Of a stretch of 21,659 nucleotides of DNA, positions 6,524 through 13,094 are shown in pieces. Origin of the DNA: a virus. The first letter of the stretch is position 1. The number at the start of each line of letters is the position of its first letter. The stretch covers positions 1 to 21,659 of the IMG/VR virus record IMGVR_UViG_3300020456_000027. The stretch is one strand, 5' to 3'. Made by a program: the position numbers and the translations under genes. A model generated the notes under the pieces. The model was not told the DNA's origin and ran no database searches. It saw only the letters and a program-made list of their open reading frames with translations.

Positions 6524-6982
6524 TTATGCAACTACGAAACCATGTCCGCCAATTACATTCCAGTTTGAATTTTTAAATATACATACAACAGTTTCACCTT
6601 GAGCATTCAAAGTAATAGTAGTACCACCACGTAAGTTAGTTGGTGTAATTACTACGTTATTTGTATTAGATGTTGATGTGTTTATAAAAATCTTAATTTG
6701 TCCATCAGAACCATCTGCTAATGAAATAGCACCAGTTGATGATGTTGCGTTTATTTCAGTCACAGCACTTGTTACGTTTGCAACCTGTGATGAAGCGTCA
6801 GCAGTTATTGATTGTGAAGTTTGTGCTAAACCTAACCAAGAAGGTATATTGTTAAACACATTCTCTGCTGATATTTTTTTATTGATTGGTGTACCTGACG
6901 GATCGTCAACTACATGGAACAAGTCAGCCGTAGCCAACGAGTCACCTAAATCGGTCAATGCCGTTATTTTCTTGTCTGCCAT
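6524..6982 (-). CDS. virion structural or appendage protein, 152 aa
   Basis: Seen: the N-terminus ADKKITALTDLGDSLATADL then FHVVDDPSGTPINKKISAEN is a pattern I recognise from the start of tail-fibre and appendage proteins of marine myoviruses. The rest is Ser/Thr/Asn-rich beta sequence (VANVTSAVTEINATSSTGAI, TNNVVITPTNLRGGTTITL) ending with NSNWNVIGGHGFVVA, typical of a phage fibre or decoration domain. It has its own late promoter (7048-7055) behind a terminator, and the ATG at 6982 has an AAAGGAG ribosome site, consistent with strong late expression of a virion protein. The exact position in the particle cannot be told from sequence. Confidence 0.75.
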   Translation of the reverse strand: MADKKITALTDLGDSLATADLFHVVDDPSGTPINKKISAENVFNNIPSWLGLAQTSQSITADASSQVANVTSAVTEINATSSTGAISLADGSDGQIKIFINTSTSNTNNVVITPTNLRGGTTITLNAQGETVVCIFKNSNWNVIGGHGFVVA

Positions 6983-7015
6983 TTATTCTCCTTTAAACCC
7001 TTTCGGGAATGCTAC

Positions 7016-7033
7016 TCTAGGTATTTGCCTAGA
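7016..7033 (-). other. inverted repeat in the late mRNA leader
   Basis: TCTAGG and CCTAGA are separated by 6 nt, giving a 6-bp stem in the 5' leader downstream of the late promoter at 7048-7055. A short CCC-GAAA-GGG hairpin (6998-7007) follows. They could stabilise the late message; role not shown. Confidence 0.35.
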
Positions 7034-7047
7034 TCACTTTGTTAATA

Positions 7048-7055
7048 TATTTATA
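7048..7055 (-). promoter_or_regulatory. T4-type late promoter TATAAATA for the 152-aa structural gene
   Basis: The minus strand reads TATAAATA exactly, the T4 late-promoter box recognised by gp55-type sigma factors with the sliding clamp. It sits 66 nt upstream of the ATG at 6982 and its first bases overlap the 3' flank of the terminator. The leader between box and ribosome site contains a 6-bp inverted repeat (7016-7033). Confidence 0.75.
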
Positions 7056-7076
7056 AGGGCGGATTGACCGCCCCTA
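7053..7076 (-). terminator. Rho-independent-like terminator after the 204-aa structural gene
   Basis: On the minus strand the sequence AGGGGCGGTCAATCCGCCCT folds into a 6-bp GC-only stem (GGGCGG/CCGCCC) with a 5-nt loop, followed by TTATAAAT rather than a pure U run. In a very AT-rich window this GC block stands out. It lies 23 nt after the stop of the 204-aa gene and directly before the next late promoter, so it likely separates two late transcripts. Confidence 0.75.
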
Positions 7077-7098
7077 AATTGTTAATAATTATGTTCTA

Positions 7099-7713
7099 CT
7101 ACGCCGTTACTGTATGTGTAACTCTTATACCAGCAGCAATAGTTCTTTGCGAATTAATAGTACCTGAAGCTGTATCTTTGATTGTTGCTCCACCTGGTAA
7201 TGTTACTGCGTCATGTAGAGCAGTTCCTAATGAAAGAACTTGATTAGCTGCAAGTGTTTGACTCGCTACTGTAAATCTCTTTCTGTTAGCTGTTGAACCA
7301 GTTGCAGTATAAACACAATCGTGTGTTCCACCACCACTATTTACAACTTTCATTACTGGTGCTCCAGTAACTGTAACTGCTTCATCCCAAGTTATCTCTA
7401 TTAAAACTGTTTGACTAGATGAACCAGCTGATAAGTCTGTAGCTGCAGTAGTGCCTACTATAAATCTTACATTTGTAATAGTTGCTTCCTGAAGTCCAGT
7501 ACTTGCTGATGTACCTGCAAGTCCTCGTATAGCGACCAAGACTTCTGGTTGTGCGTTGGCATTATCGCTGCCAGACGCTTTAGTACCAGCTCTTTGTACC
7601 CAACCTGAATTGGTTGCGTAAACATCTTGCTTTTTATACTGGGAGTTCTCGTTAGTAGATAAATTTTTTGGTTTATTTGTAGCGGCATCCGCTCCTTTTT
7701 CCCATAAAGACAT
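7099..7713 (-). CDS. virion structural protein, 204 aa, beta-rich (Ig/SwmB-like C-terminal domain)
   Basis: Seen: SLWEKGADAATNKPKNLS at the N-terminus, then DVYATNSGWVQRAGTKASGS and NAQPEVLVAIRGLAG (residues 30-68), an arrangement I recognise in structural proteins of T4-like cyanophages. The second half is a beta sandwich with the SwmB/Ig-like signature VLIEITWDEAVTVTGAPVMK (about 105-124) and TASGTINSQRTIAAGIRV at the end. It is Thr/Ala/Ser/Gly-rich with no cysteine pair and no signal peptide. It has a late promoter upstream (7765-7772), a ribosome site (AAAAGGAG) before the ATG at 7713, and a terminator downstream, so it forms a single-gene late transcript, as expected for an abundant head- or tail-decorating protein. 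The exact location in the virion is unknown. Confidence 0.78.
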   Translation of the reverse strand: MSLWEKGADAATNKPKNLSTNENSQYKKQDVYATNSGWVQRAGTKASGSDNANAQPEVLVAIRGLAGTSASTGLQEATITNVRFIVGTTAATDLSAGSSSQTVLIEITWDEAVTVTGAPVMKVVNSGGGTHDCVYTATGSTANRKRFTVASQTLAANQVLSLGTALHDAVTLPGGATIKDTASGTINSQRTIAAGIRVTHTVTA

Positions 7714-7726
7714 ATCTTTTCTCCTT

Positions 7727-7747
7727 TTAAATTAATTAATTAATTAT
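7727..7747. repeat. short TTAA/ATTA tandem repeat in a late-gene leader
   Basis: About four tandem copies of a 4-bp AT unit (TTAAATTAATTAATTAATTA) lie between the late promoter at 7765-7772 and the ribosome site of the 204-aa gene. It would give an unstructured leader; it may be simple low-complexity drift. Confidence 0.5.
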
Positions 7748-7764
7748 TGTTATATAACTAGTAC

Positions 7765-7772
7765 TATTTATA
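7765..7772 (-). promoter_or_regulatory. T4-type late promoter TATAAATA for the 204-aa structural gene
   Basis: Exact TATAAATA on the minus strand, in the 62-nt gap between the HAD nucleotidase stop (7776) and the structural gene ATG (7713). Placement before a virion protein gene agrees with late control by gp55/gp33/gp45-type proteins. Confidence 0.75.
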
Positions 7773-7775
7773 AGA

Positions 7776-8270
7776 TTAAAAGCCTAGTCTTTTGAGTTGG
7801 GCGATAGTTTTTGATGTATTTGTGTGATGTATTGCCTTACCACCTGCATTGATAAACTCTCTTACGTTCTTTTCGTAATCATCAATGAGAATAGAAGGAT
7901 TGCCTTTTTTGGCAAAGAGTTTCTTTTCTTTTCTTCTTACTAGGTTTATCTTTGATCTATTAGATATACCTGCATTTTTATTTAACCATTTAGTCTTACC
8001 AGGTATACAGTTAGGGTCATAAGACTCTTCTACGTATGCTGATAATATATGAGGATCAAATTTTGATATGTAAGACCATAGTTGTCTGCCACCAGACATC
8101 CAAGGTAGTGTTGACCAGAAGTCTTTTTTTGCTTTGATGAGTGACCACTTCTCTCTACTTGACGGTATATTCATCCATTTATTGATTGACATACCTGTAG
8201 TTCTCTGAGCGCCTGTTTTAAAGTCTGCCAGTACGCCATCCATGTCGCAATATATGATAGGTTTACTCAT
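7776..8270 (-). CDS. HAD-superfamily 5'(3')-deoxyribonucleotidase-like phosphatase
   Basis: Seen: HAD motif I IYCDMDGVLADF (residues 6-17, nucleophile Asp9 and Asp11), motif II ILSAY (75-79, Ser78), a lysine region (GKTKWL, 91-96) and motif IV SILIDDYEKNVREF (126-139, Asp130/Asp131). At 164 aa it matches the compact phage and bacterial 5'-nucleotidase (NT5C-type) group. Known: these enzymes remove phosphate from (deoxy)nucleoside monophosphates. In a phage they may recycle nucleotides or adjust dNMP pools; that role is inferred. It follows a sigma-70-like promoter with a short leader and an AAGGAA ribosome site before the ATG at 8270, so it could be expressed early, unlike the late structural gene after it. 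Confidence 0.85.
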   Translation of the reverse strand: MSKPIIYCDMDGVLADFKTGAQRTTGMSINKWMNIPSSREKWSLIKAKKDFWSTLPWMSGGRQLWSYISKFDPHILSAYVEESYDPNCIPGKTKWLNKNAGISNRSKINLVRRKEKKLFAKKGNPSILIDDYEKNVREFINAGGKAIHHTNTSKTIAQLKRLGF

Positions 8271-8284
8271 AGTGTTTCCTTATA

Positions 8285-8306
8285 CTATTATACTATCATA
8301 TAATAG
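8285..8306 (-). other. 8-bp inverted repeat over the -10 region
   Basis: CTATTATA and TATAATAG are separated by 6 nt, directly over the -10 region of the promoter for the nucleotidase gene. It may be part of the promoter's regulation or chance in AT-rich DNA. Confidence 0.4.
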
Positions 8307-8318
8307 TGCTTTTGTCAA
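8290..8318 (-). promoter_or_regulatory. sigma-70-type promoter for the HAD nucleotidase gene
   Basis: On the minus strand the -35 is TTGACA (8313-8318), followed by 17 nt and the -10 TAGTAT (8290-8295); an alternative -10 TATAAT lies at 8287-8292 with a 20-nt spacer. The likely transcript start is about 13 nt upstream of the ATG at 8270. The -35 is embedded in a perfect palindrome. Confidence 0.65.
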
Positions 8319-8326
8319 TTGACAAA
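8311..8326. promoter_or_regulatory. 16-bp perfect palindrome covering the -35 box, operator candidate
   Basis: TTTGTCAATTGACAAA reads identically on both strands and contains TTGACA in each direction. A dimeric repressor binding here would block the -35 of the nucleotidase promoter. It also lies just after the 274-aa gene's stop. Confidence 0.5.
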
Positions 8327-8335
8327 TTGTCGCAA

Positions 8336-9160
8336 CTAGATAGGTCTCGCTGATGGTTCAAGGTCTATAACTGCAGCTTTTTCACCTGTATCTGTTTTGC
8401 CGTTTTTTCCAAGTCTAACTAGTTTAGTTTCTTGTCTTAACTGTACAAAATCCTTTTTATGAGCATTTTGTTTTTCGCCTTTGTCGTCTTGCGTTACAGC
8501 CTCGTTTTGTTTTTTCTGTTTTGGTATTTTATTATCTTTATCAGGTACACAATTAGGTACTTCTTTACCACCTTTGTTTTTCATACCTACTTGTTTATAT
8601 CCATCCCAGCAAGCTTCTTCAACTTTTTCTTCTTTAGGTACACAATTTGGTACTTCTTTACCATTTTTCTTTTTCATACCTACCATTTTGTAATCTTTCC
8701 AACAAGGGTCTTTATCTTCTTTGTTATATTTTTTCTGACTAGTAATCTTGTCGCCAATTTTATTACCTACAGCAGTACCAGCAGCTGTACCAGCAGCCGC
8801 GGCCGCTGTTCTACCTAATGCCATTAATGGATTTTCTTTAATGTTTTTAGATACTGCAGCTCTTCTTTTGTGAAGATACTTGTCTGTAGAATCTGTATCG
8901 CCATCGTTGTCAATGTCTTTATCTTTTCTATCGTCAAACTTTTTCTTAACAGCGTCTTTATTTACTGGATCTAATTTACTTTCACTTACAACTTTACTTG
9001 CTATGTCTTCTAGTGATCCTTTTTTACTTTCAAAGTATTTCTTTTCTACTGATAATTTTACGTCTGTTTGTGGTTTTGAAATAGAAGCTTGTTCAGAAGC
9101 AATTGTATTAATCTTATCCTCTAAACTATCTTTTCTTGTATCAAAATATTTTTTGTTCAT
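8336..9160 (-). CDS. 274-aa protein with EF-hand/dockerin-like loop and duplicated CW...VPNCVP repeats
   Basis: Seen, in order: three related N-terminal motifs (KKYFDTRKDSLEDKI at 3-17, KKYFESKKGSLEDIA at 40-54, KKKFDDRKDK at 72-81); an EF-hand-type acidic loop DIDNDGDTDSTD (82-93) followed by KYLHKRR, as in dockerin-like calcium sites; an Ala/Gly-rich glycine-zipper stretch (about 117-137) that could contact membrane; and two copies of a Cys-Trp repeat, CWKDYKMVGMKKKNGKEVPN and CWDGYKQVGMKNKGGKEVPN, each ending CVP, with Cys153/Cys184 and Cys173/Cys204 equivalent. Known from memory: these loops and CW/VPNCVP units recur in T4-like marine phage proteins of unknown function. The ATG at 9160 overlaps the previous stop (TAATG). 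A calcium-binding, head-associated protein is a plausible inference. Confidence 0.75.
   Translation of the reverse strand: MNKKYFDTRKDSLEDKINTIASEQASISKPQTDVKLSVEKKYFESKKGSLEDIASKVVSESKLDPVNKDAVKKKFDDRKDKDIDNDGDTDSTDKYLHKRRAAVSKNIKENPLMALGRTAAAAAGTAAGTAVGNKIGDKITSQKKYNKEDKDPCWKDYKMVGMKKKNGKEVPNCVPKEEKVEEACWDGYKQVGMKNKGGKEVPNCVPDKDNKIPKQKKQNEAVTQDDKGEKQNAHKKDFVQLRQETKLVRLGKNGKTDTGEKAAVIDLEPSARPI
8540..8710 (-). repeat. tandem coding repeat (two CW...VPNCVP units)
   Basis: Two copies of about 78 bp (8633-8710 and 8540-8617), separated by about 15 bp, encode 26-residue units with the same Cys, Trp, Gly-Met and VPNCVP positions. DNA identity is visibly high in the VPNCVP part (minus strand GAAGTACCTAATTGTGTACC versus GAAGTACCAAATTGTGTACC), suggesting internal duplication. 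Confidence 0.75.
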
Positions 9161-10443
9161 TACTTTTTGCTCCTTTTTTTAAGTATATCTTCTATAAGAG
9201 ATTTTGCTGGGTGTATTTGTTCTACTGCCATCAAACGGTTCGGCAGTTTAGGTTCGTTTTGAGCTGCCAATGATCTTTTCGCTCTATCTAATCTTAACTT
9301 GTCTTTTAAATCTGCAAGTTTAAGTTGCATATGATGGACATCTGCTTTGTTAATTGCCATTTGTGTTTTATCACCAACGTCTATATCTTTTCTTCGTGCT
9401 TCAGTATCTTTGATACGTGCTGATAAATCTGCAATTTTCTTTTGTGTTCCTGTAGCCATCGCCTGTGCCATTTTAGAAGCGTCTTCTTTGACATTATGAT
9501 GATCTTTACCACAAGATTTACATGGTGATTGACCACATTTACACTCACAAGATTGTTCTACTAATTTTGATATATGAGGTATGTTTGCTTGTTTGATTGC
9601 TAATTGAGTAGGTATATCCATGTTTTTAATATGGGCTTTAACTGCAGGTGTAACATCACTTGCCTTTTTATTCTGCCAAGTTTTCTTAATGTTTTGTATC
9701 TGCGTTGAGTTCAACTTACTCTTTAGATAATCACCTACATCTTCCATTGTCATAATTGCCTTACCGCCTTTTGCAATAACAGATTTAATAAACTTCTCTG
9801 CCTCGTCTTTATCGTCATAATAAGCATTAGCAATTTTACCACCTTTTGAGTATGAAAATTTAACTGAATATCTTTCGTTTATATCTTCGTTAGTTCTTTT
9901 TAAAACGTTTGCAACATCTGGATGTTTTGATAAACCTTTTGCAAGTTTTTCAATTGCCTTTACAGCACCATCATAGTTACCTTGTTTGTATCTAGGATCG
10001 TTTGCAATACCATATGCCTGTTTAATTTGTTGAGAAGTAAACTCTACTATAACTTCTTCTTTTCTTAATATTGCTTTAGCAATATCGTGTGCTTTTGTAA
10101 TTGTTTTTTTATCTACAGGTTTTTCATCATTGTACATATCTTTAGCTTTAGCCATACCAATTGCGTATGCACCATCTTTAGATACATCTTCTTTCTGCAT
10201 TCCTTTTATATCAGGACTGTTGTCAGATTTAAACTTGATGTTACCTCTTAATGTATCTTGTGTAACAGATACTTCTTTGTTACCTTGTGATCTTAATTCT
10301 TTTGCTCTGTTTTCAGCAGAGTCTTTTGTTTTAAAAGGTGACGCATATCTTTTGCCATCTTTACCTCTCCACCTTGCTACATAAACAGTTGTAAATTCGT
10401 TTAGGGATTCGTAATCCCAACCACTTCTATATCTTGTTACCAT
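9160..10443 (-). CDS. 427-aa phage protein with a cysteine cluster, unknown function
   Basis: No enzyme family recognised. Seen: an N-terminal module with VARWRGKDGKRYASPFKTKD (22-41); the block AYAIGMAKAKDMYNDEKPVD followed by KAHDIAKAILRKEE (about 92-130); a second block IKQAYGIANDPRYKQGNYDG then AVKAIEKLAKGLSKHPDV (about 140-177), a motif I recall from T4-like cyanophage proteins; a cysteine/histidine cluster CECKCGQSPCKSCGKDHH (about 299-316), which looks like a zinc-binding knuckle; and a helical C-terminus (residues 320-427) with coiled-coil character. The ATG at 10443 overlaps the upstream gene's end by 7 nt. It is a multi-module protein in the same run as the candidate capsid-cargo genes, but its own N-terminus lacks the targeting motif. 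Confidence 0.72.
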   Translation of the reverse strand: MVTRYRSGWDYESLNEFTTVYVARWRGKDGKRYASPFKTKDSAENRAKELRSQGNKEVSVTQDTLRGNIKFKSDNSPDIKGMQKEDVSKDGAYAIGMAKAKDMYNDEKPVDKKTITKAHDIAKAILRKEEVIVEFTSQQIKQAYGIANDPRYKQGNYDGAVKAIEKLAKGLSKHPDVANVLKRTNEDINERYSVKFSYSKGGKIANAYYDDKDEAEKFIKSVIAKGGKAIMTMEDVGDYLKSKLNSTQIQNIKKTWQNKKASDVTPAVKAHIKNMDIPTQLAIKQANIPHISKLVEQSCECKCGQSPCKSCGKDHHNVKEDASKMAQAMATGTQKKIADLSARIKDTEARRKDIDVGDKTQMAINKADVHHMQLKLADLKDKLRLDRAKRSLAAQNEPKLPNRLMAVEQIHPAKSLIEDILKKRSKK

Positions 10444-13094
10444 TTCTTACAACTCCAATATCTTGCTTTCCATTTAGGTCCTGGATTATCACAGTTATGT
10501 CTTGCTCTGAAGCTTCTTCTTCTTGCAGGATCATCCGCTTTGATTTCCATATTAGGATCACCAAACGATACTTTTACTATATTATCGTTAGGGCCTTTTG
10601 TGTAAACGTAAAACTTTTTAGAACCACCTCTAACAGGTTTGTTCAAAGTAACTTTCTTACCTTGATGTTCTGCTTCTGTAATTTGTGATGGGAAGATTCC
10701 CCACTCATCTGCTTCTTCTTTCATAAAGTCTTTAAATGATAACTTAAAGCCTTCAGTAGCACCTAAATCTTTTCTCATTTCTGCTTTAGATTTATTGTAC
10801 TTTCTTTGAAATTCCTCTGGATCCAAACCGCCTTCTACCTTAGATTTAAGGTCTATTGCGATCTCTTTCATTCTTCCTTCTTGCATATTACTATTGGTGT
10901 CAATCACTTTATTGAACATTTTATTGTATGTTTCTTCAATTTTAGATTGCCACTCTTCCCCATATCTTTCCTTATATTTATTAATAGTTTCTTCTTTACT
11001 TGCCCATTCTTCTATATCTTTTAACTCAACTTTTTTGTTGTCTGTCATGCTTATGTCCTTACTTGCGTTAACATTAATTAAATTATCACTATGTTTACTT
11101 GGACTATAAGAACCACCTTGATACTTAGGATTGTAGTGTTTTTCGCCTGGCGTTATTGAAGATGTATATTTTGCCCAATCATGTCCTATTTCATAGGCTT
11201 CTGGTATACCATCTGTATTAAATTCATTACCTCTATGATGAGGTTCTCTTTCTGATTTTGTCTTCAATTCTCCATACATTTGTTTAAAACCTTTTGTATG
11301 TTTACTAGGTTTTATTTTTGCTACTTTGTCAGCCTTATTACTATCTGACTTTCCTTTAAGTTTATTTGATCGTTCTTCTAATTTTACTGAATAGACAGGA
11401 GTTTCCATGATATTATATAGCCAACATTTGTGTAGGCTCATCTCCTCGTCTTCCAAGGTAACATAGTTTGTTCCTCTTCTTACAATGACACCAGTTATAT
11501 TATTCTCCATATCATCAACTATATCTCCTACGTCATATAAATGCTCTGAAATATATTTGTCCCTTAATGTCATCTTATCTAACTCCTCTTTTGTTGAGGC
11601 AGTTATAAATGGTTTAAATCTAAATGCACTATCAACTTCAAACGAAGCTGCTAACATCATTCCTTTTCTTACATTTCTGAATAAGTCTTGTGCATTTTTT
11701 GAGTTAGCAAAACCAGACGGCAGTCCTTTTTTGAAACTTGCAAAGTCTTTTGATTTTGCAGCCGCTCTCATTTTACTAGCACTCATTCCCGTAGCACCTT
11801 CAGCGTCAGGATCTCTTTCTCCTGCTGAAACTACAGATATACTATCAAAGTCATATAGACCATGACGGCTCTTAACGCCGTTATATTTTTTTAAGATAGT
11901 ATCAAATTCTCTTACTCTATCACTACCTGCAACCATCGTTATGTTTGAGTAACCTCTTTTATATAAATCAGTTACAATATCCAATATCATGTTTGATGGA
12001 TTAAGTAGTATGCTTCTGCTATGTCTAGGAAACATTTGTTTCATTGTTGCTAACTTAACTCTAGCATTCAATGGGTTTTTAGATGTGTCTTCAGATTTAC
12101 TTAAATAAATTCTGTAGTCATCTGTTCTTTGTTGCGCCACTTTGTTAATAAGTTTTTCGTGTCCTATTGTAGGTGGGTTAAAACGGCCAAAGGTAAATGC
12201 TATTGATCTACCCTTGGCCTCTTTTATTTTAGATAACGATTTTAGTTCGGCAGGTGTAATCTTGCCATCTTCCATAATCTCTTTCAACTTTTTGAAAAAT
12301 TTGAGATAATGATACTTTTCTAACATCTTATAAATCACATTTTTCGGAAGTCGGTTTTTCACACCAAACTTTCTAATCTCGTCTGGTGACATATCTTTAC
12401 TAAAAGCGTCCTTTCGGTCGTTAATAGTCTTGTCGCCAATATCAATTAGAGTGTTAATAGAATCTTTAATCTCATCTAGCTTTTTAGAAACTAAACTTGA
12501 CAAGTTATCAATATCGGAGCTTGTCAAATCTTTTAGTTCCTCATAATCAATCATATCCCTTACGAGTTCACCTTTAACAACATCTATTTCAGAAACACGC
12601 TTCTGAAAATCCGATACGTATTTTTCTGGTTCAAAGGTTCCAGGTTCTGGTTTTTTGATCCACTTGTTAGTGTCTATATCAAAAGTACCATCTGCCATGT
12701 CCCTTGCCTTACTAAATGTATCAGGATCTATTATGGAGAAGTAGTTGATAGGATGCTCTGTGCCTGGTATAGTTTTACCATTTATCTGTCCTTGATATTC
12801 TCTAATCTCATCATGTACCTTTTCTTGTTCTGCTTTTGAACCAGGTATATCAAATAAGATATTAACATCTAGGTCGGCATCAGCCCTATATTGTTTTGTA
12901 AGTATTGAACCTATTAAGGTATACTTAACTACTTTACCAAATTTTTCAAATGTCTTTACGCCATCTAATACTTGTTTTTTTACAGATGGTTTTAAAACAG
13001 GATTAGGAGTATCTGCTTTATCAAATACACCTCTTGCATACGTTTTTCTAGGTATGTCTATGATAGACTCTTTTATGAAATCTTTAAATCTCAT
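10437..13094 (-). CDS. 885-aa fusion: pol-beta-type nucleotidyltransferase plus NMN-adenylyltransferase-like domain plus conserved C-terminal phage domain
   Basis: Start: ATG at 13094 in an ATGA junction with the upstream P-loop kinase; an upstream ATG at 13127 would bury the targeting motif. Domains from this start: MRFKDFIKE (1-9), a capsid-targeting-like peptide; nucleotidyltransferase core YTLIGSILTKQYRADADLDV (59-78) with the GS...DxD pattern; cytidylyltransferase/NMNAT core TFGRFNPPTIGHEKL (301-315), VAGSDRVREF (388-397) and MSASKMRAAA (437-446), equivalent to the ISxTxxR end motif; an SH3/KOW-like stretch GDIVDDMENNITGVIVRRGT (523-542); YEIGHDWAKYTSSITPGE (634-651); a second internal FKDFMKE (787-793); and a basic C-terminus RSFRARHNCDNPGP...ARYWSCKKW. 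Known: NMNATs make NAD+ from NMN and ATP; pol-beta NTases transfer NMPs. Substrates here are unproven. The combination of domains suggests a head-packaged multifunctional protein (inference). Confidence 0.8.
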   Translation of the reverse strand: MRFKDFIKESIIDIPRKTYARGVFDKADTPNPVLKPSVKKQVLDGVKTFEKFGKVVKYTLIGSILTKQYRADADLDVNILFDIPGSKAEQEKVHDEIREYQGQINGKTIPGTEHPINYFSIIDPDTFSKARDMADGTFDIDTNKWIKKPEPGTFEPEKYVSDFQKRVSEIDVVKGELVRDMIDYEELKDLTSSDIDNLSSLVSKKLDEIKDSINTLIDIGDKTINDRKDAFSKDMSPDEIRKFGVKNRLPKNVIYKMLEKYHYLKFFKKLKEIMEDGKITPAELKSLSKIKEAKGRSIAFTFGRFNPPTIGHEKLINKVAQQRTDDYRIYLSKSEDTSKNPLNARVKLATMKQMFPRHSRSILLNPSNMILDIVTDLYKRGYSNITMVAGSDRVREFDTILKKYNGVKSRHGLYDFDSISVVSAGERDPDAEGATGMSASKMRAAAKSKDFASFKKGLPSGFANSKNAQDLFRNVRKGMMLAASFEVDSAFRFKPFITASTKEELDKMTLRDKYISEHLYDVGDIVDDMENNITGVIVRRGTNYVTLEDEEMSLHKCWLYNIMETPVYSVKLEERSNKLKGKSDSNKADKVAKIKPSKHTKGFKQMYGELKTKSEREPHHRGNEFNTDGIPEAYEIGHDWAKYTSSITPGEKHYNPKYQGGSYSPSKHSDNLINVNASKDISMTDNKKVELKDIEEWASKEETINKYKERYGEEWQSKIEETYNKMFNKVIDTNSNMQEGRMKEIAIDLKSKVEGGLDPEEFQRKYNKSKAEMRKDLGATEGFKLSFKDFMKEEADEWGIFPSQITEAEHQGKKVTLNKPVRGGSKKFYVYTKGPNDNIVKVSFGDPNMEIKADDPARRRSFRARHNCDNPGPKWKARYWSCKKW

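Noticed and set aside
7467-7688. A 73-codon minus-strand frame inside the 204-aa structural gene
   Set aside because: It is a different frame of a well-supported beta-rich structural protein, with no independent start signal.
7749-7758. Palindrome GTTATATAAC between late promoter and nucleotidase gene
   Set aside because: It is short and AT-only, expected by chance in this composition.
8459-8818. Plus-strand frame encoding a very Phe-rich hydrophobic protein
   Set aside because: It is the reverse complement of Lys-rich codons (AAA/GAA) of the 274-aa gene; composition explains it and no ribosome site is seen.
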